Both the position numbers and the translations under genes were made by a program. A stretch of 36,696 nt of DNA from Chitinispirillaceae bacterium. GTDB lineage: Bacteria; Fibrobacterota; Chitinivibrionia; Chitinivibrionales; Chitinispirillaceae. The notes under the pieces were generated by a model, which did not search any database, was not told where the DNA came from, and saw nothing but the letters and a program-made list of their open reading frames with translations. Numbering within the stretch: position 1 is the stretch's first letter; each line of letters begins with the position of its first letter. This document shows positions 24,812 to 33,681 of this stretch, piece by piece. The stretch covers positions 1-36,696 of the forward strand of contig JAFGDP010000098.1 of NCBI GenBank assembly GCA_016932075.1. The letters are read 5' to 3'.

Positions 24812-24843
24812 GGTTTTAGTCCCCAGTCTACAGCCTATTGCCT
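24797..24843. terminator. 16-bp inverted repeat between convergent genes
   Basis: AGGCTATAGGCTGTAG (24797-24812) pairs with CTACAGCCTATTGCCT (24828-24843) with one mismatch around a 15-base loop. It lies between the convergent activator and radical SAM genes, and its right arm covers the last codons of the radical SAM gene. It may act as a bidirectional terminator, but lacks a clear T-run. Confidence 0.5.
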
Positions 24844-25757
24844 GCAGCCTCTCTTCCCTTCCAATTCCTCCCCTGCTCCACCCCGTGTTTGGTCATGTAC
24901 TCTTGAAGAAACCTGATTGATCCCTGTTTATCCGCGCTCCAATCAGGCACTATAAGTCCGCGCTCACGCGACGTATCCGACATGATCCGGTGAACATGCT
25001 GGTCGGGCCGGAGCCTTTCAATACAACCGCTTATAATCGGTGCATATTCTTCGATACCAAGCGGCGCAACCCTTCCTTCGTCATACCACCGTGCCAGTAC
25101 CGTGCCGTGGATCACCATGAGCTGGTGGAATTTTACGCCGTGTACCGGCAGTGCGGCAAGGTGATCAGCGGTCTCAAACATCATTGCCGGTGTTTCACCG
25201 GGAAGACCGAGTATCACGTGGGCCACGATCTCGATCGGACAGACCGAGAGCCTGCGGACCGCGCCGACAAAAGAGTCGAACGTGTGGCCCCGGTTGATGA
25301 GCAGAAGCGTTTGGTCATGCGCGCTCTGCACTCCCAGCTCGACCGTGAGAGCGGTTCTCCCGGCCAAATCGCTCAGGTAGGCATAGATATCCTCGCTGAA
25401 ACAGTCGGGACGGGTTCCGATGCTCAGTCCGACGATACCGGGTTCACGGATAAGGGGCTCGTATACGGCCTTGAGATCCGATACGCTTCCATAGGTGTTG
25501 GAGTACGGCTGAAGATAGGCGATATACAGCCCGCCCCTGCGCTTTTGCCTTTTTATAAAGGAACGCACCTGTTCAAGCGGTGATGTCGTTACTCCGGCGA
25601 CAGGACTGAAGGCACGATTATCGCAAAAAACGCATCCTGCATGGTGTATCGTGCCATCACGATTCGGGCATGAAAACCCTCCGCTGACCGGTACCTTGAC
25701 GACCGGTACCCCGAAACGTTTTTTCAGGTAGGCACTATACGAATTATAATGAAGCAC
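24828..25757 (-). CDS. YhcC-type radical SAM protein
   Basis: This 309-residue cytoplasmic Fe-S protein is of the TIGR01212/YhcC type. GGFSCPNRDGTIHHAGCVFC holds the cysteines that bind the 4Fe-4S cluster (CxnCxxC form with a longer first spacing, as in this family). Downstream motifs YIAYLQPYSNTYG, GLSIGTRPDC, LTVELGVQSAH and GLPGET are typical. The exact reaction of the family is not established. I start at the GTG at 25757, which lies 28 bases after the TPR stop and gives the family length. A longer frame to 25880 would overlap the TPR gene and is unlikely. The ribosome site is weak. It is probably co-transcribed with the TPR gene. Confidence 0.9.
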   Translation of the reverse strand: MLHYNSYSAYLKKRFGVPVVKVPVSGGFSCPNRDGTIHHAGCVFCDNRAFSPVAGVTTSPLEQVRSFIKRQKRRGGLYIAYLQPYSNTYGSVSDLKAVYEPLIREPGIVGLSIGTRPDCFSEDIYAYLSDLAGRTALTVELGVQSAHDQTLLLINRGHTFDSFVGAVRRLSVCPIEIVAHVILGLPGETPAMMFETADHLAALPVHGVKFHQLMVIHGTVLARWYDEGRVAPLGIEEYAPIISGCIERLRPDQHVHRIMSDTSRERGLIVPDWSADKQGSIRFLQEYMTKHGVEQGRNWKGREAAGNRL

Positions 25758-25785
25758 GGGACCAGACAGAACGTATCGGACGAGC

Positions 25786-26874
25786 TTATTTTCCGGACTT
25801 TTTCTCTGCGGCTCGCTTCTTCGCCTCTTTCTGAAGATCCCAGCCAGAAGAGGTATCGGCGGCCATGTCCGCGAAATCACCGCTCACATCAACCGGCTTG
25901 GTCTCAATGCGGCGGCTCGATGTACGCTCAGTCCGGCGCAGTTCCCGCTCAAGATCCTTGGTCTGCTCCTTGAGCTTTGCGCCGCTCTCGGCCCCGCTCC
26001 CTTCCGTCTTTGAAGAGGCGGTGCTTGCGGGTCCTTTCTGCAGGCGGTCAATGCGGTCCTGTATTTTCTCCTTCTGAAGCGCATCGTCGATATAGATCAT
26101 CGCCTTTTCCCAGTTTTCAATTGCTTCCTTTTCCTGGCCTTTTTTCACCAGCGCATTGGCAAGGTTATCGTAGTGCGCGGGATTAGTCGGTTCAACCGAA
26201 ATAGCACGGCGGTATTCGGCAATTCCCTTATCGATATCGTTGTCGTGCTTCCAGTAAATGGTGCCAAGCTCGGAATGAGGCTCCCCGTTATTCGGATCGT
26301 TTACGATCGCCTGTTTCAGGTACTGTTTGGCTTCCTGCACCTTATTTACGGCAATCAGACTCTTGGACAGATTGAGATACGCCTCTCCCTTGGTGCCGTC
26401 CATGCGGATCACCTCTTTGTACTGGTCTATTGCCTGCTTGTTCCTGTTTGCGTTTGCATACATCGCGGCGAGGTTCATCCGTGCGGTGATATTGCTGGGA
26501 TCGCATTTCACCGCCTGATAGAGCGCATCGGTGGCATCATTCGGCCGGTTCAAGTTATCGTAGGCGATCGCCATATTGGACCATACTTCCGAGTTGTTCG
26601 GCTGCATCCGAGCCGCTTTCTTGAATTCCGTCACCGCCTCGCTGTAACGTCCCCATTGCAGGTAGGTAAACGCAAGGTTGAACTGGGCCTCAAAAAAATC
26701 AGGCTCCCGGGCAAGCACCTTGCGAAAAGCATTGACCGCCTGGCTGAACCCGCCCCGCCGTACCAATTCCTGACCCGTATTCATGAGCTCTTCGGTAGAC
26801 TGTGCATACAGGTCACCCATGAAAAACCCCAATACGATAAAACATAACAGAACGATCCGGAATGGCCTTTTCAT
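25786..26874 (-). CDS. Exported TPR protein
   Basis: This 362-residue protein has a signal peptide (1-22, FRIVLLCFIVLGFFMGDLYA) followed by about seven tetratricopeptide repeats (25-275), with W.N.A.A...L.R...A and similar TPR positions: FFEAQFNLAFTYLQWGRYSEA, SEVWSNMAIAYDNLNRPNDA, GEAYLNLSKSLIAVNKVQEA, AHYDNLANALVKKGQEKEA. The C-terminus (about 290-362) is charged and coiled-coil-like. TPRs scaffold protein complexes; no partner is evident. The ATG at 26874 follows GGAGGAGG, so the longer frame to 27063 is not used. Confidence 0.88.
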   Translation of the reverse strand: MKRPFRIVLLCFIVLGFFMGDLYAQSTEELMNTGQELVRRGGFSQAVNAFRKVLAREPDFFEAQFNLAFTYLQWGRYSEAVTEFKKAARMQPNNSEVWSNMAIAYDNLNRPNDATDALYQAVKCDPSNITARMNLAAMYANANRNKQAIDQYKEVIRMDGTKGEAYLNLSKSLIAVNKVQEAKQYLKQAIVNDPNNGEPHSELGTIYWKHDNDIDKGIAEYRRAISVEPTNPAHYDNLANALVKKGQEKEAIENWEKAMIYIDDALQKEKIQDRIDRLQKGPASTASSKTEGSGAESGAKLKEQTKDLERELRRTERTSSRRIETKPVDVSGDFADMAADTSSGWDLQKEAKKRAAEKKSGK

Positions 26875-27174
26875 AACTGCTCCTCCTCCACTGCGATGCT
26901 TCCGCCGTATGCCGGAAGCAGGTGAGATAATGATGGAAAAAACACCAGCATCCTTGGCAGGTCCAAAAGGGACCGCCTCCTTCGTGTTGCAATGTAAAAT
27001 ATAAACACCGTACAACCGATTCAAGCAATATATATATATCATGCTGTATACCGGTGTTTTCATCTTGACGCAGCAGGGCCGGAAAAGGTGGTTACCTTCC
27101 CGACCGCGTAAATACTATTTTTTTTGCTCGCTACAACAGCAATGAATTCCGCCAATCAGGAAAGGAGCCGTCCC
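26875..27174. other. Divergent intergenic region, TPR gene and purB
   Basis: About 300 bases lie between two divergent start codons. It contains AT-rich patches, including TATATATATAT near 27027-27038, that could hold promoters for both directions. No gene or RNA was seen. Confidence 0.5.
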
Positions 27175-28620
27175 GTGTGCGAAGAAAACATGAAGGAGTA
27201 TCAGAATCCGCTCCTGGAACGCTATGCTTCGGCTGCAATGTCCTTCATCTTCTCCCCCTGCTTCAAATTCACGACCTGGCGCAGGCTCTGGATTGCCCTT
27301 GCCGAGGCCCAGAAGGATCTTGGCCTCCCCATTACCAGCGAACAGATAACGGAAATGAAGGCGCACATCGACGACATCGACTATGATCTGGCCAGGAAGG
27401 AAGAGGCCCGGATGCGTCATGATGTCATGGCGCACATTCACGCCTTCGGCACGCTCTGTCCAAAGGCAAAACCGGTCATTCATCTGGGCGCCACCAGCGC
27501 GTATGTGGGTGACAACACCGACCTGATCCAGATGCGTGATGCATGCAGGCTGCTGCTTGCCAGGCTTGCAGCGCTTATGTCCGTTCTGCGGGAATTCGCC
27601 CTGCAGCATGCGGACCTGGCAACGCTCGGCTTCACCCATTTTCAGCCTGCGCAGCTCACCACCGTTGGCAAGCGCGCCGCGCTCTGGCTCTACGATCTGG
27701 CCATGGATTTTGAGGCGCTGGAACTGTTCGAGCAGTCGCTTCCTTTCCTGGGCGTAAAGGGAACGACCGGTACGCAGGCGAGTTTCCTCGAACTTTTTAA
27801 GGGTAATCACGACAAGGTCAAAGAGCTCGACAGGCGGATTGCCCGTGCAATGGGATTCGAAAAATCCGTTCCGGTTTCGGGCCAAACCTATTCCCGCAAG
27901 ATAGACTTCCAGGCAATGGCGATCCTGTGCGGCCTGGCGCAGTCTCTGCATAAAATCGCCAATGACGTCAGACTGCTGCAGCATCTCAAGGAGATCGAGG
28001 AGCCATTCGGCAAAGACCAGGTCGGCTCCTCGGCGATGGCCTATAAACGCAATCCCATGCGCAGCGAACGGCTGACGTCACTGTGCCGGTACATCATTTC
28101 GCTGTGCCAGTCGCCGGCGATGACCGCGGCGGAACAGTGGTTCGAGCGGACCCTGGATGATTCGGCAAACAAGCGGTTGTCGATACCGGAGGCGTTTCTC
28201 GCGGCGGACGCATCGCTGATCATTGCCACCAACGTGTGCGGTGGTCTTGTCGTCTATCCTGCTGTTATTGCGCGCCATATTGCCGAAGAACTCCCTTTCA
28301 TGGCCACCGAAAGCATTCTCATGGCCGCGGTTACGGCGGGCGGTGACCGGCAGGAGCTTCACGAACGGATCCGCGTCCATGCAATGGAGGCGGCGCAACG
28401 GGTCAAACAGGAGGGAAAACAGAACGATCTGCTCGACCGGCTTGCCAATGATCCGCTGTTGCGCATGACGCGCGCAGATATCGACACCATTCTCGACGTC
28501 GGGAGGTTTGTCGGCCGCGCACCGGAACAGACCCGCGAATTTATTTCCGGGACCATTGTTCCGATTCTTGCACGCGCACGGCACTACGGACCGGTGCAAA
28601 AAGCTGAATTGAATGTATAA
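27175..28620 (+). CDS. purB: Adenylosuccinate lyase
   Basis: This enzyme of the aspartase/fumarase superfamily cleaves SAICAR and adenylosuccinate in purine synthesis. The protein is 481 residues from a GTG at 27175, chosen because AAGGAG lies seven bases upstream; ATGs at 27142 and 27190 are alternatives. Motifs: IHLGATSAYVGDNTD (first active-site region), FTHFQPAQLTTVGKR (second), and the superfamily signature GSSAMAYKRNPMRSE (catalytic-loop region, near residue 290). It resembles the longer ADSL type found in animals and some bacteria. The PHP-phosphatase gene begins nine bases after its stop, so the two are likely co-transcribed. No purine regulatory element is evident upstream. Confidence 0.95.
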   Translation: MCEENMKEYQNPLLERYASAAMSFIFSPCFKFTTWRRLWIALAEAQKDLGLPITSEQITEMKAHIDDIDYDLARKEEARMRHDVMAHIHAFGTLCPKAKPVIHLGATSAYVGDNTDLIQMRDACRLLLARLAALMSVLREFALQHADLATLGFTHFQPAQLTTVGKRAALWLYDLAMDFEALELFEQSLPFLGVKGTTGTQASFLELFKGNHDKVKELDRRIARAMGFEKSVPVSGQTYSRKIDFQAMAILCGLAQSLHKIANDVRLLQHLKEIEEPFGKDQVGSSAMAYKRNPMRSERLTSLCRYIISLCQSPAMTAAEQWFERTLDDSANKRLSIPEAFLAADASLIIATNVCGGLVVYPAVIARHIAEELPFMATESILMAAVTAGGDRQELHERIRVHAMEAAQRVKQEGKQNDLLDRLANDPLLRMTRADIDTILDVGRFVGRAPEQTREFISGTIVPILARARHYGPVQKAELNV

Positions 28621-28629
28621 TTAACCTTT

Positions 28630-29460
28630 ATGATCGCAGACTATCATGTCCATACACCCTACTGCGGCCACGCAAAGGGAAAAATCATCGATTACATCAA
28701 TTCCGCGATCGCCATGGGATTGCAGGAGATCGGCTTTTCCGACCATTTGGGCCGCTACTATCTCACCTCCCCGCAGCGCCGTCGATACTGGGACTGGGGA
28801 ATGGAGGAACGCGATCTCGCGCGGTATGTGGCCGAACTCCTCGAACTCAGGGAAATCTATGAGGAGCGAATCACCATTAAAATAGGGCTGGAGGCCGATT
28901 ATATCGAGGGCGCTGAAGATCTTCTAGAAACGGTCATCGGCCGGTATCCATTAGATTTTGTACTGGGTTCCATCCACTGTATTCCTCAATTAGGCTGGAA
29001 GCATCTCTCGAATTACGCACAGCTCACTGACACGTCACTGGTGTACGGTGAATATTTCAGGATCGCTCGCGCAGCTCTTCGGTCCGGTCTTTTCAATGCT
29101 CTCGCGCATATGGATTTTGTCTGGCGGTATATTCCCTGGCCCACGGCAGACGCAACGATGCCCTTCAAGGAAATCGCCCTCACCGTTGAGGCCGCGGCCG
29201 CATCGCACCAGGTCATCGAGATCAACTCCAACGGATTGCTCTGGTCGCTTGACCACACCCTTCCCTGCGGCGACCCTTTTGATGCGCTTATTGACCAGTG
29301 CCGGAGCCGGCAGGTACCCGTTTCACTCGGATCCGACGCCCATGAACCCACCATGGTCGGCAAGCTGTTTTCCGAACTCATCGGCCTACTGCAGCGGAAA
29401 GGATTCAGGACGTTTGCCTGCTTTTCAGAAAGGACGGTGCACAACGAGATGCTCGGATAA
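28630..29460 (+). CDS. PHP-domain phosphatase, histidinol-phosphatase-like
   Basis: This 276-residue protein belongs to the PHP family, whose HisK-type members release phosphate from histidinol phosphate. Metal-binding motifs are visible: DYHVHTPYCGH (1st), GFSDHLG (2nd), IGLEADYIEG, LGSIHC (3rd), LAHMDFV and SLGSDAHEP (last). These give the His/Asp/Glu ligands of the trinuclear metal site. Members with this layout often act on histidinol phosphate, but some dephosphorylate other substrates; no other his gene is nearby, so the substrate is uncertain. It follows purB by nine bases with no strong ribosome site of its own. Confidence 0.88.
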   Translation: MIADYHVHTPYCGHAKGKIIDYINSAIAMGLQEIGFSDHLGRYYLTSPQRRRYWDWGMEERDLARYVAELLELREIYEERITIKIGLEADYIEGAEDLLETVIGRYPLDFVLGSIHCIPQLGWKHLSNYAQLTDTSLVYGEYFRIARAALRSGLFNALAHMDFVWRYIPWPTADATMPFKEIALTVEAAAASHQVIEINSNGLLWSLDHTLPCGDPFDALIDQCRSRQVPVSLGSDAHEPTMVGKLFSELIGLLQRKGFRTFACFSERTVHNEMLG

Positions 29461-29499
29461 CCCGCACCGGTGCGCCGGCTCTCAAACGGATCGAACGCC

Positions 29500-29826
29500 T
29501 CAGTTGAAAACGACGGATAGATCAAAAACGTAACAGCACAGAAGAACGACGCTCGACGCCTGAAGCAGAATGGAAAACAGAGGCAACCGCCATTTTCTGA
29601 TCTGCGGATCGATGGAGAGCTGCATCAGATAAAATACCGTAGCATTGAGCGCGACAAAGAGCAGAACGAACAGCATGACCACGCCGTCGGCGAGATAATC
29701 CGCGAGGGCGGTAAAAAAGTTCAACTCCAGCTCGCGAACGCTGCTGATGACGGCAATAATGAAAAATGGAATGATCGATACAATGAAATGCGCCGTTACG
29801 AACCGGTCATTACGTTGAAGCTCCAT
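29500..29826 (-). CDS. Small three-helix membrane protein, unknown
   Basis: This 108-residue protein has three hydrophobic segments: FIVSIIPFFIIAVIS (about 17-31), GVVMLFVLLFVALNATVFYLMQL (about 49-71) and LFSILLQASSVVLLCCYVF (about 83-101). No family was recognised. I start at the ATG at 29826, after the AGAGGGGGG site; a GTG at 29847 is possible. It lies 36 bases downstream of the GH8 stop on the same strand and may be co-transcribed with it. Confidence 0.7.
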   Translation of the reverse strand: MELQRNDRFVTAHFIVSIIPFFIIAVISSVRELELNFFTALADYLADGVVMLFVLLFVALNATVFYLMQLSIDPQIRKWRLPLFSILLQASSVVLLCCYVFDLSVVFN

Positions 29827-29862
29827 AGAATACACCCCCCTCTTCACCTGCTGGTATGGTTT

Positions 29863-32316
29863 TTATTTACGCATAATAAATATCGGCACCGTCAGCCGGC
29901 CCTGTTTATGCTCTACCGACGCAATATATACCCCCGGACTTATCCTGGAACCGTTTGTATCCTGAGCGCCCCATACCGTCTCCCCGGTCCGTGACGTCGC
30001 AAGCACGCAGACCAGTTTTCCGGTCATCGTGCTGATCGTGATCGGCGCCCCGGTGCAGTGCTGCGGCACCATGAACCGTATTCCACCAGGAACGGTTGTA
30101 TAAAACAAAAGCTGTTCACGGCCTTTCCTCATTGCCCGTCGCGTCACGGCGGGCCGCACATAGGGAGGAGGCGATGTGTAAAGGTGATCAAGGTTCCCGT
30201 TAAACATCATGGTCCCAAGGGCGATTTCATTCTGCGTTCCATCCACATCCTGGACCTGAAAACGGATCGCCTTCACTTTTGACAAATCCAGCGTCCGGTC
30301 GCCGCTCCATCGCTGGGTAAAATTCCGGATAGACAATTTATGCTCCTGCATCCGGGTGCTGATGGCGAGCGAATCCTCGAAATAATTCCAATCCGTAATA
30401 TCGGTGGTGACCAGCTGCACCGAGACCTCTATGCGCGAGGCGCTGCGGGCGGTGACGACAATCGTATCGAGTCCGGACAGATCGAGGTTCCCGCTCGGCG
30501 TACTACAATTCCATTCGAGCGCGGCATACGGATTATAGCCGAGAGAGGAACTGCCGTCGAGCCGGTAGGCCCAGCGCATGACCGGGGCAGCATCCTCGCG
30601 TTCCACACGGTGAAAACGGATCGTTGATTGCCCTGCTTTTCCTTCGTCACTGTCAAGGTAGCTGGTCCACCGGTTGCCGATATACGGTTTAAGATCATCG
30701 TCCCTGAAATCATCGATAATAATCCAGTTCCCCTGTTTAAGATCAAGCGCTCTCCCGAGCCAGACTTCTTTCGTCTCAGGCTTCGTTAACCCACGGCCGG
30801 TCAGATAAACCTTATAGGTTCCCTGCGGCATGGCGCTGCCTTCCGAAGAGAGGCCGTACCACGCGGCCGCAAGGGTATCGCTCTTCCCTGAATAAAAAAC
30901 CGTGGCATCACTACTGTCGACATGCGCAATTTCAACGAGCCATGGAACCGGTTTGTTGAATATGCCGTTTATGACTAGCGGTGCGTTGTTGGCGTTGATG
31001 TCGAACGGCTCCACCACCGGAACCGTTTTCCACGCCAACGCACGATCGGGATTTGGATCGTTGAGATCTTCCCACAGATTGGTGAAGGTCCCGTATAGCA
31101 GGGACGCGCCGAACCAGGCAAGAAACTGATCGAAATACATCTCGTTATGGAGCGTGTCTTCCTGTGCGCTATCCGTTGTTTTCCCCCAGTAATCGTTTCC
31201 TTCGACGTAGCTCAGCAATTCATCGTTCCATGACTCGGCCGCCTCTGGACCTCCAGCCGCCATGATGCATGAAGCCCACATTGCAACGGTAAGGTGGCTG
31301 TGTTCGCTTCGCGGACGGGTCACGTTGTTGCCGAGGGTATATGATTCAGTCACCGGGCTGCCGTCCATCTGAAAAAAATTGGCCCGGGCTGGCGTTTGTA
31401 TGAATGCGGCGGCCTTCGCGCAAAACAACCTGGCGCGCGGTTCAAGATACCAGAGATAATCCGTGGCGAGCCGCCACAGGATGCGTATGCCGTCCTTATA
31501 GCAGAACTCGCCACGCGCGTAGCTGTTATATCCCAGTTCATCACCCGCAAATTCTCCGGTCGGTTTCATCCAGTCAGGCACCAATCCGTTCGCGTAGCCC
31601 GGCGAAGCTGCAATTGACTGATAACACTGGTCGATCACATCCTTCCAGGGGTGATCCGTTTCTTCAAATTCATCGAAAATACGATAAAAAGCCGGCGCAA
31701 AATAGCCCGGATTGACAAACGCTTTTCCTCCCCACTCAGCGCCCGGCCGCAGAAACGCCCCGTCCTCCACCATAAGCGACCAGATCGAATTGATCATGCC
31801 CTGGGCCCGCTGTGCATAGGTTACCCCCTTGGGACTCGTATGCTGCCGCCACGCCCCCTTTTGTACAAGCGCGTCCGCAAAAATGAGCGCCACGGCAATA
31901 TCCTCCTCAGCATCGGTCGCCGCGCCCGTACCGATGACGGTGCCGTTTTCATCCACCCGCCAGTGGTAATACTCGCCCTGCCACATATACTGTTCTCCCG
32001 CGTCCCAGATCCTGTTGAAATAGGTCTGGTCATTGCAATAAAGAGCGCACAGCATTCCGTACCCGATCCCCTCGGATACGGCGTCTCCGGGTTGCTCTGA
32101 TTTGGGCCGGTGCACAAAAGGGGTGGAATAGGCGTCAATATTACGCCGCTTTATTCCCTGCCAGGTTTTTAACAGAGCCGAATCATTCGGGTCGTTCACC
32201 CTGGGCATGGTTGAAGGAAACGGCAAAAACTGTGCGGAGACCTGTAGCCATGCGATCAGAAGAGCGCTGATGATCACTCGCACGCGCAGGCACTGTATTT
32301 GAGGACGTACGATCAT
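29863..32316 (-). CDS. Secreted GH8 glycosidase with CBM11-like module and sorting domain
   Basis: This 817-residue secreted beta-glycan hydrolase belongs to glycoside hydrolase family 8 (endoglucanase, xylanase or chitosanase type). After a signal peptide (about 1-28), the alpha-barrel catalytic domain spans about 35-425. VSEGIGYGML (about 80-89) holds the catalytic acid Glu, and the family signature ATDAEEDIAVAL (about 133-144) follows. A linker and beta-sandwich (430-535) lead to a CBM11/CIA30-like domain (about 540-710, beginning IIDDFRDDD). The last 90 residues are a sorting-like domain (ITISTMTGKLV, then GVYIASVEH). The start is uncertain: ATGs at 32349 and 32316 both lack a good ribosome site, and the shorter gives a normal signal peptide. 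The exact glycan is not determined. Confidence 0.9.
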   Translation of the reverse strand: MIVRPQIQCLRVRVIISALLIAWLQVSAQFLPFPSTMPRVNDPNDSALLKTWQGIKRRNIDAYSTPFVHRPKSEQPGDAVSEGIGYGMLCALYCNDQTYFNRIWDAGEQYMWQGEYYHWRVDENGTVIGTGAATDAEEDIAVALIFADALVQKGAWRQHTSPKGVTYAQRAQGMINSIWSLMVEDGAFLRPGAEWGGKAFVNPGYFAPAFYRIFDEFEETDHPWKDVIDQCYQSIAASPGYANGLVPDWMKPTGEFAGDELGYNSYARGEFCYKDGIRILWRLATDYLWYLEPRARLFCAKAAAFIQTPARANFFQMDGSPVTESYTLGNNVTRPRSEHSHLTVAMWASCIMAAGGPEAAESWNDELLSYVEGNDYWGKTTDSAQEDTLHNEMYFDQFLAWFGASLLYGTFTNLWEDLNDPNPDRALAWKTVPVVEPFDINANNAPLVINGIFNKPVPWLVEIAHVDSSDATVFYSGKSDTLAAAWYGLSSEGSAMPQGTYKVYLTGRGLTKPETKEVWLGRALDLKQGNWIIIDDFRDDDLKPYIGNRWTSYLDSDEGKAGQSTIRFHRVEREDAAPVMRWAYRLDGSSSLGYNPYAALEWNCSTPSGNLDLSGLDTIVVTARSASRIEVSVQLVTTDITDWNYFEDSLAISTRMQEHKLSIRNFTQRWSGDRTLDLSKVKAIRFQVQDVDGTQNEIALGTMMFNGNLDHLYTSPPPYVRPAVTRRAMRKGREQLLFYTTVPGGIRFMVPQHCTGAPITISTMTGKLVCVLATSRTGETVWGAQDTNGSRISPGVYIASVEHKQGRLTVPIFIMRK

Positions 32317-32484
32317 GGAAATGAGAAAATACGCATGTCGCAATACCATTCCGCTACCGACAATCCATGTGCTCAGCCCGTATGCTCCGGGGAACTATTC
32401 CTAAGTAATTAGTGCGTTTTTTATGAGGCAGGTTCATGCGAAAGCACACGGACCATTCCTCGTTGCGCGCATTTTACGAAGCTG

Positions 32485-33387
32485 TTACTGGTAGCGGATT
32501 TTCCTGCCGATTCGCAGGGTGGATTTCCTGGTGATATGATTAAGCTCGCAGAGCTTGCTGATCGATGTGTTGTATTTCAGAGCAATATGACCAAGCGTGT
32601 TTCCTTTGCGCACGGTGTGCCATTTGGCTTTGCGCAACTCTATGAGATACTCAAAGTCCGCCCTGGTCAGTATCAGGGTGTCCTGCCGGACCATACAGAA
32701 GAAGAAATCGATGATATGGTTGGGATCGAATGGTTCCCCGTTATACCGGACTTCAAAGTGGAGATGACTGCCGGTGGCCCTGCCGGACCTGCCTCCAAGC
32801 CCGATCACGTCGCCGGCCTTCAGCAGTTGATTGGTCGCAACCATCTGCTTGGAAAGATGGCCGTAAATTGTTTCCAGCCCCCCATGGTGCCTCAGGACCA
32901 CCACGTTGCCATACCCGCGCCGGTCATACTTTACAACCCGGACAATACCGTCGAAGGCGGCGACGATTGTATCTCCTTTGTCGCACTTGATATCCACGCC
33001 GTAATGCCAGAGCCATTTCCGTTTGCCGAAATCAGAGGTCACAGCGCCGCAAAAGGGATGAACGTACCGCTTGTTTTTCGATGCGTCGCAGAGCACGATC
33101 CGTGCGGTATCAGTCCAGTCCTGGAACTCAAATTGCCCTCCGTTGATTCTGATGCTGTCCATTGAGAACGTATCGAGGCTGAACGGATCAGGTTGAAAAA
33201 GCGAATCAAGCGACTCCTGAAACATCTCTTCCTGCGTATCATCGCTTGCTGCCGCATCAGGGAGTGAAGAAGATTCCGCCAGTCGCTCTTTTGTATGGGC
33301 GCTTGCGCAGAAGGTCGCCGCCGGGAGTAATGAGACGAGGAAATAGAGAACGGCTCTTTTTCTAGCGGGGTTGCCGACAACAGACAT
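32485..33387 (-). CDS. Exported M23 peptidase with C-terminal LysM
   Basis: This 300-residue protein has a signal peptide (about 1-30), a short acidic linker, an M23 LytM-type metallopeptidase domain (about 100-235) and a C-terminal LysM domain (about 255-300). Zinc-binding motifs are present: SDFGKRKWLWHYGVDI (His and Asp), and GSHLHFEVRYNG (HxH). LysM is seen as WHTVRKGNTLGHIALKYNTSISKLCELN. M23 enzymes cut peptidoglycan cross-links, and LysM holds the enzyme on the glycan. The conserved residues suggest it is active. The domain order (peptidase before LysM) is the reverse of the common one. ATGs at 33408 and 33387 are both possible; I use the latter for a better signal peptide. Confidence 0.9.
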   Translation of the reverse strand: MSVVGNPARKRAVLYFLVSLLPAATFCASAHTKERLAESSSLPDAAASDDTQEEMFQESLDSLFQPDPFSLDTFSMDSIRINGGQFEFQDWTDTARIVLCDASKNKRYVHPFCGAVTSDFGKRKWLWHYGVDIKCDKGDTIVAAFDGIVRVVKYDRRGYGNVVVLRHHGGLETIYGHLSKQMVATNQLLKAGDVIGLGGRSGRATGSHLHFEVRYNGEPFDPNHIIDFFFCMVRQDTLILTRADFEYLIELRKAKWHTVRKGNTLGHIALKYNTSISKLCELNHITRKSTLRIGRKIRYQ

Positions 33388-33681
33388 GACGGTTATTCCA
33401 CACTCCATTTCTTTCTACTGAAACAAGCGAATGAATCTAAACGCGAGACGAGGCGGGGAAGTCGCGCCTCAATGGCGCACCGAAAAACCAGCGCAATTAG
33501 TATAAACGCCGTCACGATGCCCGCCTCTCTCACCAAGGAAAAAAAAGCCGCGCACTGCACGGCATACAAGGTACCATAAATACGCTACTAATTATAAATT
33601 GTGCCGCGATCAAATGAAACGGGGAAACAGTGCCTCTCTCTTCCCAGACGCCCCCTCCCCCTGCATACGGTAAGGACAACA

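Noticed and set aside
27115..27984. Minus-strand frame of 289 codons antisense to purB
   Set aside because: Shadow of the adenylosuccinate lyase gene, whose motifs are unambiguous.
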